Below, piece after piece: positions 51,915-55,012 of a stretch of 55,012 nucleotides of DNA; within the stretch, counting starts at the first letter, position 1, and each line of letters starts with the position of its first letter. The notes below the pieces were generated by a model. That model was given only the letters and a program-made list of their open reading frames with translations. It did no database searches and was not told the DNA's origin. Source of the stretch: an uncultured Bacteroides sp. (lineage in GTDB: Bacteria > Bacteroidota > Bacteroidia > Bacteroidales > Bacteroidaceae); contig CAMFND010000161.1 in assembly GCA_945965395.1 (NCBI GenBank), positions 1 to 55,012 on the forward strand. Reading direction: 5' to 3'. A program made the translations under genes and the position numbers.

Positions 51915-52562
51915 TTACTCCACAAACATCACTTTCGATGCATCACGCGGTTTAGCAGCCGGTGATTCATCCGGATATCCGAAGGCTATACAATACAACA
52001 ATTCATAGCCTTCGGGTATATTCAGGCGTTTCAGATACTCTGCTGCCTGAGGCTCTGTCTTCATAAAGCGTATAGGGCTTCCCAAACAGCAGGAACCGAT
52101 ACCCATTGACCAGGCCGAAAGAATCATATTTTCTCCCAGCAGTCCACAGTCTATCTGCGACATATCATACGAGGTATCATTGGCAATAAATACTACCGTA
52201 GGCGCATTGCGGAACATATTCTTGAATCCCGGATCTTCTGCCACTTTGGGATTCACTTTCTTATACACTTCCGTAATACCATTGATAAACTCCGGATTGT
52301 CCACCACGCGTACCGCCCATGACTGTTTATTCTGCCCATTGGGTGCATGAATACCACAGTCCAAAATCATCTGCATCGTATCACGATTTACCGGCTGCGG
52401 CAGATATTTCCGCACACTTCGCCGCGCCATGATAGTTTCAATCACTTGATTTTTAACCGAAGATTTATCAGGCGCAGGAGTCTGCTCCTTCTGTGCCTGT
52501 CCGCCACAACTGGAGAGACACAACAACCCTGCTCCCAACATTGAATAAATTACATTTTTCAT
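51915..52562 (-). CDS. Nitroreductase-family lipoprotein
   Basis: This 215-residue protein has a lipoprotein signal (LSSC, Cys19) and a Gln/Pro-rich linker, then a nitroreductase domain starting with IETIMARRSVRKYLPQPV (FMN-binding Arg pair). It also has APNGQNKQSWAVRVV, a short SMGIGSCCLGSP segment and CIAFGYPDESP at the end. Nitroreductases are FMN-dependent NAD(P)H oxidoreductases, usually cytoplasmic. Here the enzyme would be anchored in the envelope, where NAD(P)H is absent, so the electron donor is unclear. It converges with the LtaS-like gene, with only 2 bp between them. Confidence 0.87.
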   Translation of the reverse strand: MKNVIYSMLGAGLLCLSSCGGQAQKEQTPAPDKSSVKNQVIETIMARRSVRKYLPQPVNRDTMQMILDCGIHAPNGQNKQSWAVRVVDNPEFINGITEVYKKVNPKVAEDPGFKNMFRNAPTVVFIANDTSYDMSQIDCGLLGENMILSAWSMGIGSCCLGSPIRFMKTEPQAAEYLKRLNIPEGYELLYCIAFGYPDESPAAKPRDASKVMFVE

Positions 52563-52582
52563 AAACTCTTATTTTCACTAAG

Positions 52583-54466
52583 TTATTTCACTCCCAATTC
52601 GGCAAATCCCATCGGTTCACCTGCGTGAATCATACGCGTTGCCTTCAACTCTATATAACGAGCTTTTACCGGAGTAAAGAATACCGACTGCATCACCGGA
52701 TTGTTCTGTATATTTGAAAATTCACCCGACTTGACCAGTTGATTCACTGCATCCTTGCTCACGCCGGCACGTATTTCATAATTGGCAATCAAGCCTTTGT
52801 TGGGTTCACCCTGATCAGGCAAGAAATAAAGAGAAGAAACCATGCGTTCCTCCTGTAAATCAATCAACAAACGGTCACCTTCTACAAAACAAGTGGTCTG
52901 TGATTGCTTGTCAGAAGCCTTTGCTGCCTCTTCAGCTTTTATATCCGGCAAAAGGTAAGGTACTGATTCAATGTCCTCCACCTTCTCTACAAATGAGTCG
53001 GATACATTACCTGCATCATACACTCCTACGTTACTCAAACAAAGCGGACCACGTGCATCTGTAATCCGAATACGTATACCCTTTGTTTCCACCGTTTCAA
53101 AACGTAGCAGACGTTTGTATCCAATGGTAGTAGTTTCTTCATTTAATTTCACCGGAAGCCATGTATCTTTATCAAGGTATTCCACCACAAATGCCTTTAC
53201 ACGCTGTCCCAATGGAATATATTCCTGAAGCATCATACGGTTCATCCGAGTAGGCGTATCAAACGAGAACTCGATATCAGCTGTAGTTACCCCGTCTTCC
53301 GTAGCCCAGTAAGTATCAAAATTATCATCGGTCAAGGCAGATGCCACAAAATCTCCTCCACGTTCATTTGACACCTTAGGCGTCATTCCTGCCACGAGAT
53401 TCGTTTTCAATTGTTGTTGAATCATTTCATGGAAACGAACCGCATTAGCAGAATCTATCGGATGAATCAGCCCCCTCCGGTCTACCGGAAAGTTCAGCAA
53501 CAAAGTCGCATTATGTCCCACACTGCGGTAATACAAATCCACCAGCTGATCCGGACTTTTTACCCTGTCATCTTCCTCCGGATGATAGAACCACCCCGGA
53601 CGGATAGACACGTCACATTCGGCAGGCACCCATTGATTTCCATCCGGATGTCCATATTGTAATTCATAACTCTTATCATATCCCGGATGCACCTCTCCTT
53701 TTCGCAGGAACGACCAGTTAGTAGCTCCGGCAAAACCTTTCTCGTTACCTACCCAGCGGCAACCAGGTCCTCCATCCGAGAAAATGATAGCCTGAGGCTG
53801 AATACTATCCAGCATTTCATAGATACGAGGATAATTATAATAGTTTTTGCGATCGATGGTACGTATATCCTTAGCACCACCATACCAGCCGTCACCACCA
53901 TTAGCCCCGTCAAACCAGACCTCAAATACAGGTCCGTAGTTCGTCAGCAGGTCATGCAACTGTGCATAAAAGTAAGGCAAATACTCAGGTGTACCATAAT
54001 TAGCCTGTCGACGGTCCCATGGCGAAAGATAAACAGCAAACTTAAGTCCATATTTCTTACAAGCCTCCGACAATTCTTTCACCACATTTCCCTGTCCGTT
54101 TTTCCATGGAGAGTTTTTCACACTATAATCTGTACCTTCAAACGGCCACAAACAGAATCCGTCGTGATGTTTGGCAGTGAGAATTACTCCTTTCATACCA
54201 GCTTTCACCAGCGTCTGTGCCCATTGCTCACAATCCAGATTCGTCGGATTAAACGTTTTCGGATCCGTATCTCCATATCCCCATTCCCGATCATTAAAAG
54301 TGTTCAAACCGAAATGGATAAAAGCATACGTTTCCATCTGCTGCCATTCCACCTGCTTGGGTTCAGGTACAGGAAGAATCGGTTCAGGCGGAAGCACCTT
54401 TCCTGAAGTACACGCCAAGCAACAAGCTACAACTGGAATAGATAGAAGATAAATAGACTTTTTCAT
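52583..54466 (-). CDS. Glycoside hydrolase family 29 alpha-L-fucosidase with C-terminal F5/8-type C domain
   Basis: This 627-residue lipoprotein (LAC, Cys19) has the GH29 TIM barrel (about 38-350) with FIHFGLNTF, LTAKHHDGFCLWP and the nucleophile Asp186 in VFEVWFDGANGGDG. A discoidin/F5/8 type C (CBM32-like) domain follows at about 365-485, and a second carbohydrate-binding-like stretch continues to the end. It releases alpha-linked L-fucose from plant xyloglucan or host glycans by retention; the linkage cannot be read from sequence. It is transcribed alone from a -7 element at 54499-54506, next to the pckA terminator. Confidence 0.92.
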   Translation of the reverse strand: MKKSIYLLSIPVVACCLACTSGKVLPPEPILPVPEPKQVEWQQMETYAFIHFGLNTFNDREWGYGDTDPKTFNPTNLDCEQWAQTLVKAGMKGVILTAKHHDGFCLWPFEGTDYSVKNSPWKNGQGNVVKELSEACKKYGLKFAVYLSPWDRRQANYGTPEYLPYFYAQLHDLLTNYGPVFEVWFDGANGGDGWYGGAKDIRTIDRKNYYNYPRIYEMLDSIQPQAIIFSDGGPGCRWVGNEKGFAGATNWSFLRKGEVHPGYDKSYELQYGHPDGNQWVPAECDVSIRPGWFYHPEEDDRVKSPDQLVDLYYRSVGHNATLLLNFPVDRRGLIHPIDSANAVRFHEMIQQQLKTNLVAGMTPKVSNERGGDFVASALTDDNFDTYWATEDGVTTADIEFSFDTPTRMNRMMLQEYIPLGQRVKAFVVEYLDKDTWLPVKLNEETTTIGYKRLLRFETVETKGIRIRITDARGPLCLSNVGVYDAGNVSDSFVEKVEDIESVPYLLPDIKAEEAAKASDKQSQTTCFVEGDRLLIDLQEERMVSSLYFLPDQGEPNKGLIANYEIRAGVSKDAVNQLVKSGEFSNIQNNPVMQSVFFTPVKARYIELKATRMIHAGEPMGFAELGVK

Positions 54467-54498
54467 AATTAATTAGATTTACGAATTAAAACCACGAC

Positions 54499-54506
54499 CA
54501 AAGATA
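54499..54506 (-). promoter_or_regulatory. -7 promoter element of the GH29 gene
   Basis: On the minus strand it reads TATCTTTG, a perfect TAnnTTTG match, 32 bp before the fucosidase start. It lies one base beyond the T-tract of the pckA terminator, so the -33 position is inside the terminator hairpin. Confidence 0.58.
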
Positions 54507-54507
54507 C

Positions 54508-54539
54508 AAAAAAAGCGGCTTCCCGAAGGAAACCGCTTT
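54508..54539 (-). terminator. Intrinsic terminator of pckA
   Basis: On the minus strand AAAGCGGTTTCC, loop TTCG and GGAAGCCGCTTT form a 12-bp stem with one mismatch (54512-54539). It is followed by a T-run (the A-run at 54508-54514 on the plus strand). The UUCG-type loop adds stability. Confidence 0.88.
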
Positions 54540-54565
54540 CATATTTAAGATTTTGTAAGTCTGAA

Positions 54566-55012
54566 TTACAATTTCGGACCAGCAGCAACCAAAGCCTTAC
54601 CAGCTTCGTTACCTGTAAACTTAGCGAAGTTCTTGATGAAACGTCCAGCCAAGTCTTCAGCTTTCTTAGTCCATTCAGCAGCATCAGCGTAAGTGTCACG
54701 CGGATCCAAAATCTTCGGATCAACACCCGGCAATTCTGTCGGAACAACGAAATCGAAATAAGGAATAGTCTTAGTAGGAGCTTTTTCGATAGAACCATCC
54801 AAGATAGCGTCGATGATACCACGAGTATCACGGATAGAAATACGTTTACCAGTTCCGTTCCAACCAGTGTTAACCAAGTATGCTTTTGCACCAGTCATTT
54901 CCATCTTCTTAACCAATTCTTCTGCATATTTAGTAGGATGCAAGCTCAAGAAAGCAGCACCGAAGCAAGCAGAGAATGTCGGAGTCGGTTCAGTGATACC
55001 ACGTTCTGTACC
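54566..55012 (-). CDS. pckA: Phosphoenolpyruvate carboxykinase (ATP), C-terminal part
   Basis: This is the last 148 residues of an ATP-dependent PEP carboxykinase; the gene runs off the right end of the window and its start is not seen. The frame is open to base 55012 and begins [18 protein letters not shown]. It continues through [20 protein letters not shown] and the C-terminal helices ending [10 protein letters not shown]. The enzyme interconverts oxaloacetate and phosphoenolpyruvate; in Bacteroides it fixes CO2 in the succinate pathway. A strong terminator follows. Confidence 0.94.
   Translation of the reverse strand, partial: GTERGITEPTPTFSACFGAAFLSLHPTKYAEELVKKMEMTGAKAYLVNTGWNGTGKRISIRDTRGIIDAILDGSIEKAPTKTIPYFDFVVPTELPGVDPKILDPRDTYADAAEWTKKAEDLAGRFIKNFAKFTGNEAGKALVAAGPKL

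Noticed and set aside
54469-54891. 140-codon open frame at the right end overlapping pckA
   Set aside because: It is another frame of the pckA coding strand, low in complexity, and overlaps the pckA terminator and the GH29 promoter.

Overview
This window comes from a gut-type Bacteroidales genome (Bacteroides/Phocaeicola-like; the species cannot be resolved from sequence alone). The signs are a SusC/SusD pair, many lipoproteins with a Cys at about residue 17-20, Bacteroidota TAnnTTTG -7 promoter elements ahead of many genes, two-component systems and numerous glycoside hydrolases. No rRNA, tRNA, insertion sequence, prophage or CRISPR array was seen.

Layout. (1) 0.1-2.4 kb: two left-handed beta-helix proteins (gamma-carbonic anhydrase, sugar O-acetyltransferase), then threonine aldolase on the minus strand. 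(2) 2.45-17.3 kb, minus strand, visibly AT-richer than its flanks: a ribose/nucleoside-scavenging polysaccharide-utilization-type locus. In transcription order it is an RbsR-like helical regulator, two ribokinases, a SusC broken by a frameshift, SusD, a PKD-like surface lipoprotein, an uncharacterised DUF4832-type putative hydrolase lipoprotein, a nucleoside hydrolase lipoprotein, an RbsP-type permease and a GH97 enzyme. As I recall it, the order matches the Bacteroides thetaiotaomicron rbs locus, with DUF4832 and GH97 as additions. (3) 17.3-21.8 kb: an OmpR-type two-component system divergent from an outer-membrane beta-barrel gene. The spacer holds three TTAAC repeats at an exact 11-bp period. 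(4) 21.9-31.6 kb: housekeeping genes (LolC/E-type permease, rbfA, O-methyltransferase, pyk, aroQ, divergent xerD, an apparently highly expressed TPR/OmpA-like lipoprotein, a thioredoxin-fold lipoprotein, yifB/comM). (5) 31.7-44.4 kb: a rhamnogalacturonan/pectin-type group (GH106, GH2, GH28, GH105) without SusC/D, interrupted by an orphan LytTR protein, a TPR histidine kinase, a LuxR-type response regulator and ndk. (6) 44.5-55.0 kb: SIS isomerase, LOG-family protein, M16 peptidase, small AraC regulator, argS, RNase H, LtaS-like sulfatase-fold enzyme, nitroreductase, GH29 fucosidase and the 3' part of pckA, which runs off the window.

How it works together. In the ribose locus, SusC/SusD and the surface lipoprotein would capture nucleosides or ribosides. 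The hydrolases would release ribose, the permease would import it and the ribokinases would phosphorylate it. The frameshift in SusC would disable uptake unless it is a sequence error.

The least expected signals are non-coding. They are the 11-bp TTAAC triplet (19452-19478), a 19/20 identical motif placed exactly 43 bp before the -7 element of both the LytTR gene and the LuxR regulator gene (37605 and 40131), and four palindromic 21-bp tandem units in the GH28/GH105 spacer (43011-43094).
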